From: Flavobacterium sandaracinum
Lineage (GTDB): Bacteria; Bacteroidota; Bacteroidia; Flavobacteriales; Flavobacteriaceae
Assembly: GCF_004349135.1 (NCBI RefSeq)
Contig: NZ_SMFN01000003.1
Location: 186,001 to 250,000, forward strand
DNA length: 64,000 bases
Reading direction: 5' to 3'
Below, piece by piece: positions 37,484 to 46,053 of the stretch; the first letter of the stretch is position 1; each line of letters opens with the position of its first letter. The translations under genes were made by a program, and so were the position numbers. The notes beneath the pieces are model-generated. The model ran no database searches. It was not told the DNA's origin and saw only the letters and a list, made by a program, of their open reading frames with translations.

Positions 37484-37756
37484 TTATTTTTTGTTCAATG
37501 CAGCACTCATTTCCATAGAGATTGCAGAGCGCTCCATTTTTAATTTTCCTGACATCGTTTCTACAACAACAGTTGTATCCGCTAATTCCGAAACTTTTCC
37601 GTGAAGACCGCTTTTAGTAATGATTTTGTCACCTACTTTTAACGCACTTTCAAATTCTTTTTCGTTTTTAGCTCTTTTTTGTTGTGGTCTGATCATAAAG
37701 AAGTAGATCACCACAAACATTAATATAAACGGTGCAAATTGAGTTAATTGTTCCAT
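37484..37756 (-). CDS. yajC: Preprotein translocase subunit YajC
   Basis: 90 residues. A single N-terminal membrane helix (about 7-22, FILMFVVIYFFMIRPQQKRAK) ends in the RPQQKR motif diagnostic of YajC, followed by the small beta domain with VGDKIITKSGLHG. It associates with SecDF at the inner membrane. 30 nt downstream of nusB on the same strand. Confidence 0.93.
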   Translation of the reverse strand: MEQLTQFAPFILMFVVIYFFMIRPQQKRAKNEKEFESALKVGDKIITKSGLHGKVSELADTTVVVETMSGKLKMERSAISMEMSAALNKK

Positions 37757-37786
37757 AATTTTAATTCTCTTTTTATTTGTTAATTA

Positions 37787-38731
37787 TTACATTAAACCAC
37801 GACCAGCTTTGATGATTCTCTTGTTGGTTTGCAGCTCTTTTACTAAATTATCTAAAATTCCATTGATAAAAATACTACTTTTTGGTGTAGAATATTCCTT
37901 AGCGACTTCTAAATATTCATTAAGTGTAACTTTGACGGGAATTGACGGGAATTTCAAGAATTCACAAATAGCCATTTTAAGAATAATCGTATCAATTTCA
38001 GCAATTCTATCGCTGTCCCAGTTGGGCGTTTTATCCAGATACTCCTTTGCCAATGCAGTTTCATTTAAAACCGTTTTTCGGAACAAGTCTTTTACAAAAT
38101 CCTTGTCTTCATTGTCTTTATACAATTTTGGAACTCTGAAATTGTCATCTTCACCTGGTTTAATCGCTTTCAATTGCTTGATGATGTGCGTATTTACTAA
38201 TGGAATATCATCAACCCAAGTCAACTTATCATCTTCTAAATAGTCGTATAATTTTTCATTAGGAACAATAACCTCCATAAACAAATCAACAATAAATTGT
38301 CGGTCTTCTTCAAAGGTATTTACTGCATTACTCATGTAATCGGCATACAAACTACTTGCTTTTATAGCATTCAAAAGCAATAAAATATAATCGTCGTTTA
38401 AAGTCCAATTATTAATTTTACGGTTTTCCAGTGCAATACTTAATGAGTTATTTTCGGAAAGAATTTGAAAAATCCTGTTTTTGATGAATTTTTCGTTGGG
38501 CTTACGTTCCTCAGCAGTTGCAAGATGCTTCAGACTTGATTTATGCAAAAAGATCGTTTCTGTTTTACAAATCTCAATCAGCGAAGAAAGCATGATTAGG
38601 TATAAATCTTGAATATTGTCGATACTGTAAAAAAGAAATTTCTCTTCTTTTTCTAAATTATCTGAACCGCTTTGATGCATCGCATAAATGGATTGCATGA
38701 CTTTAACGCGAATGTGTCTTCTATTTACCAC
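37787..38731 (-). CDS. nusB: Transcription antitermination protein NusB (long Bacteroidetes form)
   Basis: About 314 residues from a GTG at 38731 (VNRRHIRVKVMQSIYAMHQS). The conserved NusB helix bundle splits into the N-terminal RRHIRVKVMQ part and a C-terminal part (about 200-305) with AEIDTIILKMAICEF and VTLNEYLEVAKEYSTPKSSIFINGILD. It is about twice the length of E. coli NusB because of a central insert, which is normal for this phylum. Part of the ribosomal RNA antitermination complex. A minus-strand TATTTTTG at 38767-38760 fits as promoter and supports the GTG start over a longer frame. Confidence 0.88.
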   Translation of the reverse strand: MVNRRHIRVKVMQSIYAMHQSGSDNLEKEEKFLFYSIDNIQDLYLIMLSSLIEICKTETIFLHKSSLKHLATAEERKPNEKFIKNRIFQILSENNSLSIALENRKINNWTLNDDYILLLLNAIKASSLYADYMSNAVNTFEEDRQFIVDLFMEVIVPNEKLYDYLEDDKLTWVDDIPLVNTHIIKQLKAIKPGEDDNFRVPKLYKDNEDKDFVKDLFRKTVLNETALAKEYLDKTPNWDSDRIAEIDTIILKMAICEFLKFPSIPVKVTLNEYLEVAKEYSTPKSSIFINGILDNLVKELQTNKRIIKAGRGLM

Positions 38732-38816
38732 CTTGTAAGAACTTTTATTAATTAGCCTGCAAAAATAAGTCTTTACTTTTTTAAAATAAAATATATAATC
38801 GCTTATTTTAAAAGTA

Positions 38817-38874
38817 TTCCATAATCCGCATGCATCGATCAAGACAAAATGACCACTGAATACGGATTATGGAA
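38817..38874. repeat. Perfect 12-bp inverted repeat with 34-nt spacer
   Basis: TTCCATAATCCG (38817-38828) and CGGATTATGGAA (38863-38874) are exact inverted copies in the gap between the leucine dehydrogenase stop and the nusB promoter region. There is no T run after the right arm on the plus strand, so it is not a standard terminator. Confidence 0.6.
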
Positions 38875-38883
38875 CTGTTAAAA

Positions 38884-39990
38884 TTACTTTTTGCTATTCT
38901 CCACTTTTCTTTGATTGATTCGGTTTTGAGCAATCGTCAAAGCAGCGTGGTGCGGTGTGAGCTTATTAGCAAGAGCAAAATTAAATATCTCTAAAGTTGT
39001 GTTATAAATATTTTCCGTCTTACGCATAATTTCAGCTTTGTCATAATGTGCTAATTCTGCATAAACATTAATAATTCCACCCGCATTAATTAAGAAATCA
39101 GGAGCATATAAAATGCCTCTTTCTTGTAGGATTGCTCCATGCACATTTTCATCTGCCAACTGATTGTTAGCGGCTCCAGCAATAACTTTTGCTTTAATTT
39201 TATAAACAGTAGCGTCATTTAACGTGGCTCCCATGGCACAAGGCGCATAAATATCTACGTCTGCAGTATATAAATCTTCTCCTCTGAAAATTGCTGCATT
39301 GTACTTCGTTCCTACTTCATTCAATTTTTCTTCATTGATATCCGCAATAGTAACGATTGCTCCTTCTTTGGTTAAATAATCAACTAAAGTTTCACCAACG
39401 TGACCAATTCCTTGAACCAATACTTTCTTACCGCTTAAAACATCCGAACCAAATTGTTGTTTAGCAGCTGCTTTCATTCCTAAATACACTCCATAAGCCG
39501 TAATTGGAGATGGATTTCCAGAACCACCTCTAGATTCAGAAATTCCTGTAACATACGGCGTTACATCTCTAACGATATCCATATCTGCGGTTTCCATTCC
39601 TACATCTTCAGCAGTAATATATCTTCCGCTTAAAGAATGTACAAATTCACCAAACTTACGCATCAGCTCTGGTGTTTTCTGTGTTTTGGCATCACCAATT
39701 ATAACTGCTTTACCTCCACCAATATTCAATCCTGTGATTGCTGCCTTAAAAGTCATTCCCCGTGACAGACGCAAAACATCATTTAATGCTTCCCATTCGT
39801 TTGCGTAATTATACATTCGTGTTCCTCCTAAAGCAGGACCCATAACCGAATTATGAATACCAATAATTGCTTTTAAACCTGTATCTTTGTCGTTGCAAAA
39901 TACAATTTGTTCGTGATCATCAAATGATAATTGGCCAAAAACGGGATCCATTTTTTGAAGTTCCTTGCCAGTTGTGAAAGCTGCATTCAT
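38884..39990 (-). CDS. Leucine (Leu/Phe/Val) dehydrogenase
   Basis: 368 residues. GPALGGTRMYNYANEWEAL, LSRGMTFKAAITGLNIGGGKAVI (catalytic Lys in GGGK) and AEDVGM are Glu/Leu/Phe/Val dehydrogenase signatures. The Rossmann NAD site is VQGIGHVGETL at about 205. Reversibly deaminates branched-chain amino acids, feeding branched-chain fatty acid synthesis. A minus-strand TAAATTTG at 40047-40040 is a likely promoter. Starts at ATG 39990, though a second in-frame ATG 13 codons later is possible. Confidence 0.92.
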   Translation of the reverse strand: MNAAFTTGKELQKMDPVFGQLSFDDHEQIVFCNDKDTGLKAIIGIHNSVMGPALGGTRMYNYANEWEALNDVLRLSRGMTFKAAITGLNIGGGKAVIIGDAKTQKTPELMRKFGEFVHSLSGRYITAEDVGMETADMDIVRDVTPYVTGISESRGGSGNPSPITAYGVYLGMKAAAKQQFGSDVLSGKKVLVQGIGHVGETLVDYLTKEGAIVTIADINEEKLNEVGTKYNAAIFRGEDLYTADVDIYAPCAMGATLNDATVYKIKAKVIAGAANNQLADENVHGAILQERGILYAPDFLINAGGIINVYAELAHYDKAEIMRKTENIYNTTLEIFNFALANKLTPHHAALTIAQNRINQRKVENSKK

Positions 39991-40190
39991 AGTGTAAGTT
40001 TTAATAGTGATAAATTATGAATTTGTCAAAAAGACAATCCAAATTTACACAAAATATAAACATATACGAATGCTTTGTCAAAAAATCACCAAATTAGCAA
40101 GATTTACAACTAAAAGTTAAGCCTTTAAATTATTAAAAATAAAATTTTAACCGGAAAATAAAATCATTTCAACACAGAATATATTAAAAA

Positions 40191-41951
40191 ATGAAAGAAT
40201 TACGTTATTTAAATAAATACTTTGTCAAATACAAATACAGTTTTTTACTCGGAATTATTTTTACGATTATAGCTCAAATCTTTATGTTGTTCACTCCTAA
40301 ATTGATCAGCAAGTCTTTTAAGGTTATTGAAGCTTTCGCCAAAGATAAAACCGTGGCCAAATCCGTGATTCATGAAGAATTAATTTCGAATATTTTACTA
40401 ATTATTGCCACAACGATCATTGCGGGTTTCCTTACTTTTTTGATGCGACAAACTCTAATTGTAATGTCGCGCCATATTGAATTTGACCTAAAAAATGAAG
40501 TATTCCGCCAATATGAAAATCTTTCTCAGAACTTCTACAAGCAAAACCGCACAGGAGATTTAATGAACCGAATCAGCGAAGACGTTTCAAAAGTGAGAAT
40601 GTACGTTGGTCCAGCAGTAATGTATACCATAAACACGGTTATCCGTTTTGCTATTGTTATTGTTTACATGTATAATGTATCGCCTACATTAACATTGTAC
40701 ACACTCTTGCCCTTACCGCTTTTATCGTATGCTATTTTCAAGCTAAGCTCAGAAATCAATGTTAGAAGCACCATTTTTCAACAATATTTATCCAAAGTAT
40801 CCAGTTTTTCACAAGAAATATTCTCTGGAATCCGCGTGATAAAAGCATATTCTTTGGAGGATCAACATCAAAATAACATGGTTAATTTAGCGAATGAAAG
40901 CAAAAGTAAAAGCTTGAATTTGGCCAAAGTACAGTCTTTATTTGGTCCATTAATGTTGGCTCTAATAGGAATCAGTAACTTAGTGGTCATTTATTTTGGT
41001 GGTTTAATGTATATCGATGGCACCATTAAAAGCATTGGAACCATTGCTGAATTTATCTTGTATGTCAATATGCTTACTTGGCCAGTAGCGTCCTTAGGTT
41101 GGGTTTCGTCTATGGTTCAAGAAGCAGAAGCGTCGCAGAAAAGGCTTAATGAATTTCTAAAAATAGAACCAGAAATAAAAAATAAAAATGAAAACAAATC
41201 GGTGATTGAAGGAACTATTTCTTTTGAAAATGTAAGTTACACCTATGAAGACACCAATATCAAAGCACTTCAAAACATATCTTTCACCGTACAAAAGGGA
41301 GAAACTTTAGCTATCCTAGGCAAAACAGGGTCTGGAAAATCTACCATTTTATCCCTAATTTCAAGAATGTACGATGTTTCAGAAGGAAAAATAAATATTG
41401 ATAAAAATGAAATAAGCACCATCAATCTTTTTGATTTACGCAACAGTATTGGAATTGTACCGCAAGATGCCTTTTTATTTTCAGACAGTATCAAGAACAA
41501 TATTATGTTCGGAAAAGAAAATGCTACAGAAGAAGAAGTAAAATCTGCTGCTAAAAGTGCTGTTGTTCATGATAATATAATGGGCTTCAGTAAACAATAT
41601 GAAACAGTTTTGGGCGAAAGAGGAATTACCCTTTCAGGTGGTCAAAAGCAGAGAGTTTCTATCGCGAGAGCTATCATTAAGAATCCTCCCATTTTGCTAT
41701 TTGACGATTGCTTATCCGCTGTGGACACCCAAACTGAAGAAGAGATACTAAACAACTTACACGAAATATGCAAAGACAAAACAACTATTATTGTTAGTCA
41801 TCGTGTTTCTTCGGCTAAAAACGCAGACCGAATTATTATCATTGATAAAGGCCAAATTATACAACAAGGTTCTCATAATCAATTGATAAATCAGGAAGGA
41901 TATTACGCCGCTTTATACTTGAAACAACTTTCAGAAAAAGAAATGCTTTAA
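40191..41951 (+). CDS. ABC exporter, fused permease and ATPase
   Basis: 586 residues. Six membrane helices (about 18-300) of the type I exporter fold, then a nucleotide-binding domain with Walker A GKTGSGKST, Q-loop PQDAFLFSD, signature TLSGGQKQR, Walker B LLFDDCLSAVD (Asp in place of the usual Glu-following pattern DDCLSAVD) and the His switch VSHR. Works as a homo- or heterodimer at the inner membrane. The substrate (lipid, drug or peptide) is not evident. 71 nt upstream of the DUF3276 gene. Confidence 0.92.
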   Translation: MKELRYLNKYFVKYKYSFLLGIIFTIIAQIFMLFTPKLISKSFKVIEAFAKDKTVAKSVIHEELISNILLIIATTIIAGFLTFLMRQTLIVMSRHIEFDLKNEVFRQYENLSQNFYKQNRTGDLMNRISEDVSKVRMYVGPAVMYTINTVIRFAIVIVYMYNVSPTLTLYTLLPLPLLSYAIFKLSSEINVRSTIFQQYLSKVSSFSQEIFSGIRVIKAYSLEDQHQNNMVNLANESKSKSLNLAKVQSLFGPLMLALIGISNLVVIYFGGLMYIDGTIKSIGTIAEFILYVNMLTWPVASLGWVSSMVQEAEASQKRLNEFLKIEPEIKNKNENKSVIEGTISFENVSYTYEDTNIKALQNISFTVQKGETLAILGKTGSGKSTILSLISRMYDVSEGKINIDKNEISTINLFDLRNSIGIVPQDAFLFSDSIKNNIMFGKENATEEEVKSAAKSAVVHDNIMGFSKQYETVLGERGITLSGGQKQRVSIARAIIKNPPILLFDDCLSAVDTQTEEEILNNLHEICKDKTTIIVSHRVSSAKNADRIIIIDKGQIIQQGSHNQLINQEGYYAALYLKQLSEKEML

Positions 41952-42022
41952 TTGTTGTGTAATACATATTTTTTGTAGATTTTTGGAAACTAGTTAACAA
42001 CCATAAATTGACAGAAAGGATT

Positions 42023-42403
42023 ATGAGAGAACATGACATGTTAGAAAAAGAAGAGATATTTTCTAAAGTTTTACGAGCTGGACGAAGAACCTATTTCTTT
42101 GATGTGAGAGCTACAAAAGCAGATGATTATTACATTACCATTACCGAAAGCAAAAAATTTACTGAAGAAGATGGTTCATTCCACTTCAAAAAACATAAAA
42201 TCTATTTATACAAGGAGGATTTTGCTGCTTTTGCTGAGATCTTAGGAGATATGACTTCTTATGTTTTGAACCATAAAGGCGAAGAGGTAATATCAGAAAG
42301 ACACCAAAAAGATTTCAAAAAAGAATATGCCTCTGAAAAATCAGATGATGAGATCCTACCGCAAACATCTAGTTTTACAGATATCGATTTTGATGATATT
42401 TAA
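42023..42403 (+). CDS. DUF3276 / PUR-alpha-like protein
   Basis: 126 residues from ATG 42023. EEIFSKVLRAGRRTYFFDVRATKADDYYITI is the PUR-type beta-beta-beta-beta-alpha core, with KHKIYLYKEDFAAFAEIL completing the repeat. The C-terminal tail is acidic (FTDIDFDDI). PUR-like proteins bind single-stranded nucleic acid. An upstream in-frame TTG (42008) is less likely. An intrinsic terminator follows. Confidence 0.85.
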   Translation: MREHDMLEKEEIFSKVLRAGRRTYFFDVRATKADDYYITITESKKFTEEDGSFHFKKHKIYLYKEDFAAFAEILGDMTSYVLNHKGEEVISERHQKDFKKEYASEKSDDEILPQTSSFTDIDFDDI

Positions 42404-42430
42404 TAGCTAAAAGACGCTTAAACGAAAGTT

Positions 42431-42467
42431 AAAAGCCTGAAATTCAAATGAGTTTCAGGCTTTTTTT
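42431..42467 (+). terminator. Intrinsic terminator of the DUF3276 gene
   Basis: AAAGCCTGAAA pairs with TTTCAGGCTTT, followed by seven T. Confidence 0.85.
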
Positions 42468-42494
42468 ATTACGTTTACTATCTATATAACTCAA

Positions 42495-43415
42495 ATGACA
42501 GAAACTAAATCATTAACCGGTATTGTTTACGACAAACTGTTATCTGAAAAGACAAAGAAAATAACCGAAAAGTTTTTTATATCTGTAGCTATAATTAGCT
42601 ATTTACTTCATTTGCTTGTTATAGCATTGGTTGATCTTGAAATTATTTTGGTCAATGATTATTCGAAATTGTTGAGTAATCCAATCTCTGCCATTTATAC
42701 TCCTTTTTCCTTTATATTGATATACGAAGTGTATCTTTTAGTCTATTATTTACCTAAATCAACAACAATCTACATAGGCAAACAATATGAAATTATAACA
42801 TTAATTATTATTCGTAGAATATTCAAAGACTTAACTAAATTAGAAATTAACTCGAATTGGTTTGAAGTTAAAACCAATATCAATTTTACGTTAGATATAA
42901 TAGCAACTGTAATTTTATTTTACCTTATTTATCTTTTTTATAAGCTCAACAGACAAAATGAAATAAATCAAGCCATTACTCAAAAAAATATAGAATTAAC
43001 AAAATTCATCAATCTAAAAAACATTTTTGCAATTGCACTCATTCCAATATTTCTCGTGTTATCAATATACAGTTTAGGACACTGGATATATGAAAGTTTT
43101 TTTTCGCTCCGGGAAATAGTCTACAACATTAAGGATATCAACAAGATTTTCTTCGAAAAGTTTTTTACAATTTTAATTCTAACCGAAGTACTTTTACTAT
43201 TATTCTCTTTCTTTCTATCCGATAAATTCAATAGAGTTATTCGAAACTCAGGATTCATAATTTCAACCATCTTAATCAAACTTTCGTTCGAAACAGAAGG
43301 GATTATGAACACCATTCTTATTGTAACTGCCGTATTATTTGGTGTTATTGTTTTAGCAATTAATAATAAATATGAAACATTGGAAGTAAAAAAAGAAAGC
43401 GCTTTGGTGCCTTAA
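42495..43415 (+). CDS. Hypothetical polytopic membrane protein
   Basis: 306 residues, not recognised. About seven hydrophobic segments (roughly 27-50, 62-88, 130-152, 172-195, 225-243, 250-265, 272-290), with charged cytoplasmic-type loops such as KLNRQNEINQAITQKN. No catalytic motif seen. It stands alone, ending one base before the convergent csaA gene. Confidence 0.7.
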   Translation: MTETKSLTGIVYDKLLSEKTKKITEKFFISVAIISYLLHLLVIALVDLEIILVNDYSKLLSNPISAIYTPFSFILIYEVYLLVYYLPKSTTIYIGKQYEIITLIIIRRIFKDLTKLEINSNWFEVKTNINFTLDIIATVILFYLIYLFYKLNRQNEINQAITQKNIELTKFINLKNIFAIALIPIFLVLSIYSLGHWIYESFFSLREIVYNIKDINKIFFEKFFTILILTEVLLLLFSFFLSDKFNRVIRNSGFIISTILIKLSFETEGIMNTILIVTAVLFGVIVLAINNKYETLEVKKESALVP

Positions 43416-43416
43416 C

Positions 43417-43755
43417 TTACCCAATTTGCAATCCGTTCTCGATTTTAAAATCAGGTGCCAACAAAATCACATCTCCGTTTACACCTACAGCTCCAAGGAC
43501 AAGACATTCACTCATGAATTTCCCAATTTGCTTTTTAGGAAAATTAACCACGGCTACGATTTGACGATTTAGTAGATCTTCTTTTTGATATCTTTTCGTA
43601 ATTTGCGCAGATGTTTTTCTAATTCCAAGATCAGAACCAAAATCGATAGTAAGCTGATAAGCTGGATTTCTGGCCTCGGGAAAATCATGCACTTCCAATA
43701 TCGTTCCTACACGCATTTCTACTTTCTCAAATTCCGGCCAGCTGATGTTTTCCAT
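43417..43755 (-). CDS. csaA: CsaA-type tRNA-binding protein
   Basis: 112 residues, a single OB-fold tRNA-binding domain. Visible: FEKVEMRVGTILEVHDFPEARNPAYQLTID, SAQIT, and the closing part QIGKFMSECLVLGA. The family (CsaA, chaperone-like, dimeric) binds tRNA and has export-related activity in Bacillus. Length is normal. Confidence 0.92.
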   Translation of the reverse strand: MENISWPEFEKVEMRVGTILEVHDFPEARNPAYQLTIDFGSDLGIRKTSAQITKRYQKEDLLNRQIVAVVNFPKKQIGKFMSECLVLGAVGVNGDVILLAPDFKIENGLQIG

Positions 43756-43897
43756 AATTAATTTATTAAATATTAGGACATTATAACAAACCTATAAATT
43801 TTACAACTATTCACACTAATTCTATAAAACTATTTTCATAATATCCGTTTATTTTTACAAAACTAATATTAATTTACTCTAGTAAATACTATCGATT

Positions 43898-44791
43898 ATG
43901 GAACCGAATACGATGAACACAGACCAATTGCATAAAAAAAATATTCAGGACGAAACAAGAACTGGAATAGATATGTATATTGAGACAGCACCAAATGTAA
44001 AATTATATGTGAAAGATTATGGACAAGGTAAGCCCGTCATACTTATACATGGATGGCCTTTATCCAATGAAATGTGGGAATACCAAATTGATACTTTAGT
44101 TCAAAATAACTTTAGAGTTATTGCGTATGACCGTCGTGGCTTTGGTAAATCTTCTCAACCTTGGGACGGTTATGATTATGATACCTTAGCTGATGATTTA
44201 GCAACTATTATCAAACATTTAGACTTGGAGCAAGCTGCACTTGTTGGATTTTCAATGGGTGGTGGAGAAGTTGTGCGCTATTTCAGCCGTCATGCTGGAA
44301 AAGGGGTTTCAAAAGCAGTACTAATAGCATCAATAACCCCTTTTCAATTGCAAACGGACTCCAATCCTAACGGAGTTCCACAAGAGAAATACGATGGAAT
44401 GGCAGAACAAATTAAAGCCGACCGAATTGGTTTTCTGGACAGTTTTGGAAAAACATTTTTTGGGGTAAGTTCTATCAGTAAACCTATCAGCACGCCTTTA
44501 TTAGATTACTATAGAATGTTATGTTCCTTTGCTTCGCCTCGTGCGACTTTAGAATGTGCCAAGTCATTTTCATCTACTGATTTTCGCTCAGAAATGGCCT
44601 CTGTAAATGTCCCCACCATGATTATTCATGGGGATGAAGACAAAACAGTCAATATTGAAATTACGTCTGAAGTAGCAGCAAAATTAATTCCGAACAATAA
44701 ATTCATTATTTATCAAGGAGCGCCACACGGACTATTTTACACCGAAAAAGACAAATTAAATAAAGATTTAATTGAATTTTTAAATTCATAA
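43898..44791 (+). CDS. Alpha/beta hydrolase, non-haem chloroperoxidase-like
   Basis: 297 residues. The oxyanion motif HGWPLS, nucleophile elbow GFSMGGGE (Ser about residue 127), acidic residue in HGDEDKTV and His in GAPHGLF form the catalytic triad of the arylesterase/perhydrolase group. The GFSMGGGEV wording is typical of cofactor-free haloperoxidases. Natural substrate unknown. The N-terminus has a polar extension of about 28 residues and could also start at the ATG at 43913. Confidence 0.88.
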   Translation: MEPNTMNTDQLHKKNIQDETRTGIDMYIETAPNVKLYVKDYGQGKPVILIHGWPLSNEMWEYQIDTLVQNNFRVIAYDRRGFGKSSQPWDGYDYDTLADDLATIIKHLDLEQAALVGFSMGGGEVVRYFSRHAGKGVSKAVLIASITPFQLQTDSNPNGVPQEKYDGMAEQIKADRIGFLDSFGKTFFGVSSISKPISTPLLDYYRMLCSFASPRATLECAKSFSSTDFRSEMASVNVPTMIIHGDEDKTVNIEITSEVAAKLIPNNKFIIYQGAPHGLFYTEKDKLNKDLIEFLNS

Positions 44792-44837
44792 ATAGGTATT
44801 AAACTTTCAAATGGCTAAAGCTTTACTATAATCAACA

Positions 44838-44868
44838 AAAAATCCCAAAACTCACGTTTTGGGATTTC
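44838..44868. terminator. Bidirectional intrinsic terminator
   Basis: AAATCCCAAAA and TTTTGGGATTT pair perfectly around CTCACG. Between the convergent hydrolase and peptidyl-prolyl isomerase genes. Confidence 0.8.
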
Positions 44869-44899
44869 CTAATTTTATAAAGACCGTGAATAGTTTAGA

Positions 44900-45832
44900 C
44901 TATTTTACTTCCATTAATTCTACATCAAAAATCAAAGTAGCATTAGGTGGAATTGCTCCTCCAGCACCACGAGATCCATATCCTAAATCAGATGGGATCA
45001 CAAAGCGGGCTTTATCGCCTACTCGCAACAAGGCAATTCCTTCATCCCAACCTTCGATAACCTGACCTTGACCCAATCTGAATTCAATTGGTTTTTTTCT
45101 TGGATATGATGAATCAAAAACTTTCCCATTCTCTAATGAACCTTCATAATGAACAGCCACTGTTTTTCCGCTTTCTGCTTTTTTACCTTCACCTCTTTGG
45201 ATGAATTGGTAACGCAAACCGCTTTCTGTTTTCTCAAAACCAGCTGCTAATTTTTCCATAGCTGCTTCCACTTCTGCTTTTAGAGCGGCATCACGTTTGT
45301 TACGAGATCCTTTGAATGTGATAAATGCTTCAATTGCATTCCAATTTTTAGCGTCTTCACCTTCTCTGATAATTTCTAAAGATTCTAAGACATCTCCTTG
45401 TTCAACAGCATCCACAATATCTTGTCCTTCCACCACATGACCAAAAACAGTATGCTTGTTATCCAACCAGTCCGTTGGAATGTGCGTGATGTAGAACTGA
45501 GAACCGTTTGTTCCAGGTCCTGAGTTAGCCATTGCTAAAACTCCCGGACGGTTGTGTTTTAAACTTGGGTGAAATTCATCATCAAATTTGTACCCTGGAT
45601 CTCCAGTCCCTGTTCCTTGAGGACAACCTCCTTGAATCATAAAGTTAGGAATTACTCTGTGAAATTTTAATCCATCATAAAATTTAACCCCTTGTGGTTT
45701 AACTTTATTTTCTAATTTTCCTTCAGCCAATCCTACGAAGTTTCCAACAGTTCCTGGAGTCAAATCGTGTGTTAGTTTTACTAAAATAGCACCTTTTGTA
45801 GTGTTGAATTTAGCGTATATTCCGTTTTCCAT
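44900..45832 (-). CDS. Dual peptidyl-prolyl isomerase: cyclophilin-FKBP fusion
   Basis: 310 residues. The N-terminal cyclophilin (about 5-160) has FHRVIPNFMIQGG (catalytic Arg in FHRV), MANSGPGTNGSQFYI and LDNKHTVFG. After a helical linker (about 165-200), the C-terminal FKBP domain (about 205-310) has VAVHYEGSLENGKVFDSSY, VIEGWDEG and GYGSRGAGGAIPPNATLIF. Both active sites look complete. Such dual immunophilins catalyse proline isomerisation in protein folding and have been described in Flavobacterium. No signal peptide, so cytoplasmic. A minus-strand TAAATTTG at 45863-45856 is a likely promoter. Confidence 0.93.
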   Translation of the reverse strand: MENGIYAKFNTTKGAILVKLTHDLTPGTVGNFVGLAEGKLENKVKPQGVKFYDGLKFHRVIPNFMIQGGCPQGTGTGDPGYKFDDEFHPSLKHNRPGVLAMANSGPGTNGSQFYITHIPTDWLDNKHTVFGHVVEGQDIVDAVEQGDVLESLEIIREGEDAKNWNAIEAFITFKGSRNKRDAALKAEVEAAMEKLAAGFEKTESGLRYQFIQRGEGKKAESGKTVAVHYEGSLENGKVFDSSYPRKKPIEFRLGQGQVIEGWDEGIALLRVGDKARFVIPSDLGYGSRGAGGAIPPNATLIFDVELMEVK

Positions 45833-46053
45833 TGTGTTTAATTTTTATTGAAGGGCAAATTTACGAAATTAATTTATTTGAACCTATTCGCTAAAATGTT
45901 ACATTTGATAAATTACCATGATGTTTTGTCCCATTTATTGCCTTTAAAAAATCTTATTTAAAGTAATTTAAAATTTAACCTTTGAATAAATGATAATTCA
46001 ACTTGGATTCAATTAATACTTTTAATACCATCACCATTAAAAACTTATTTTTC

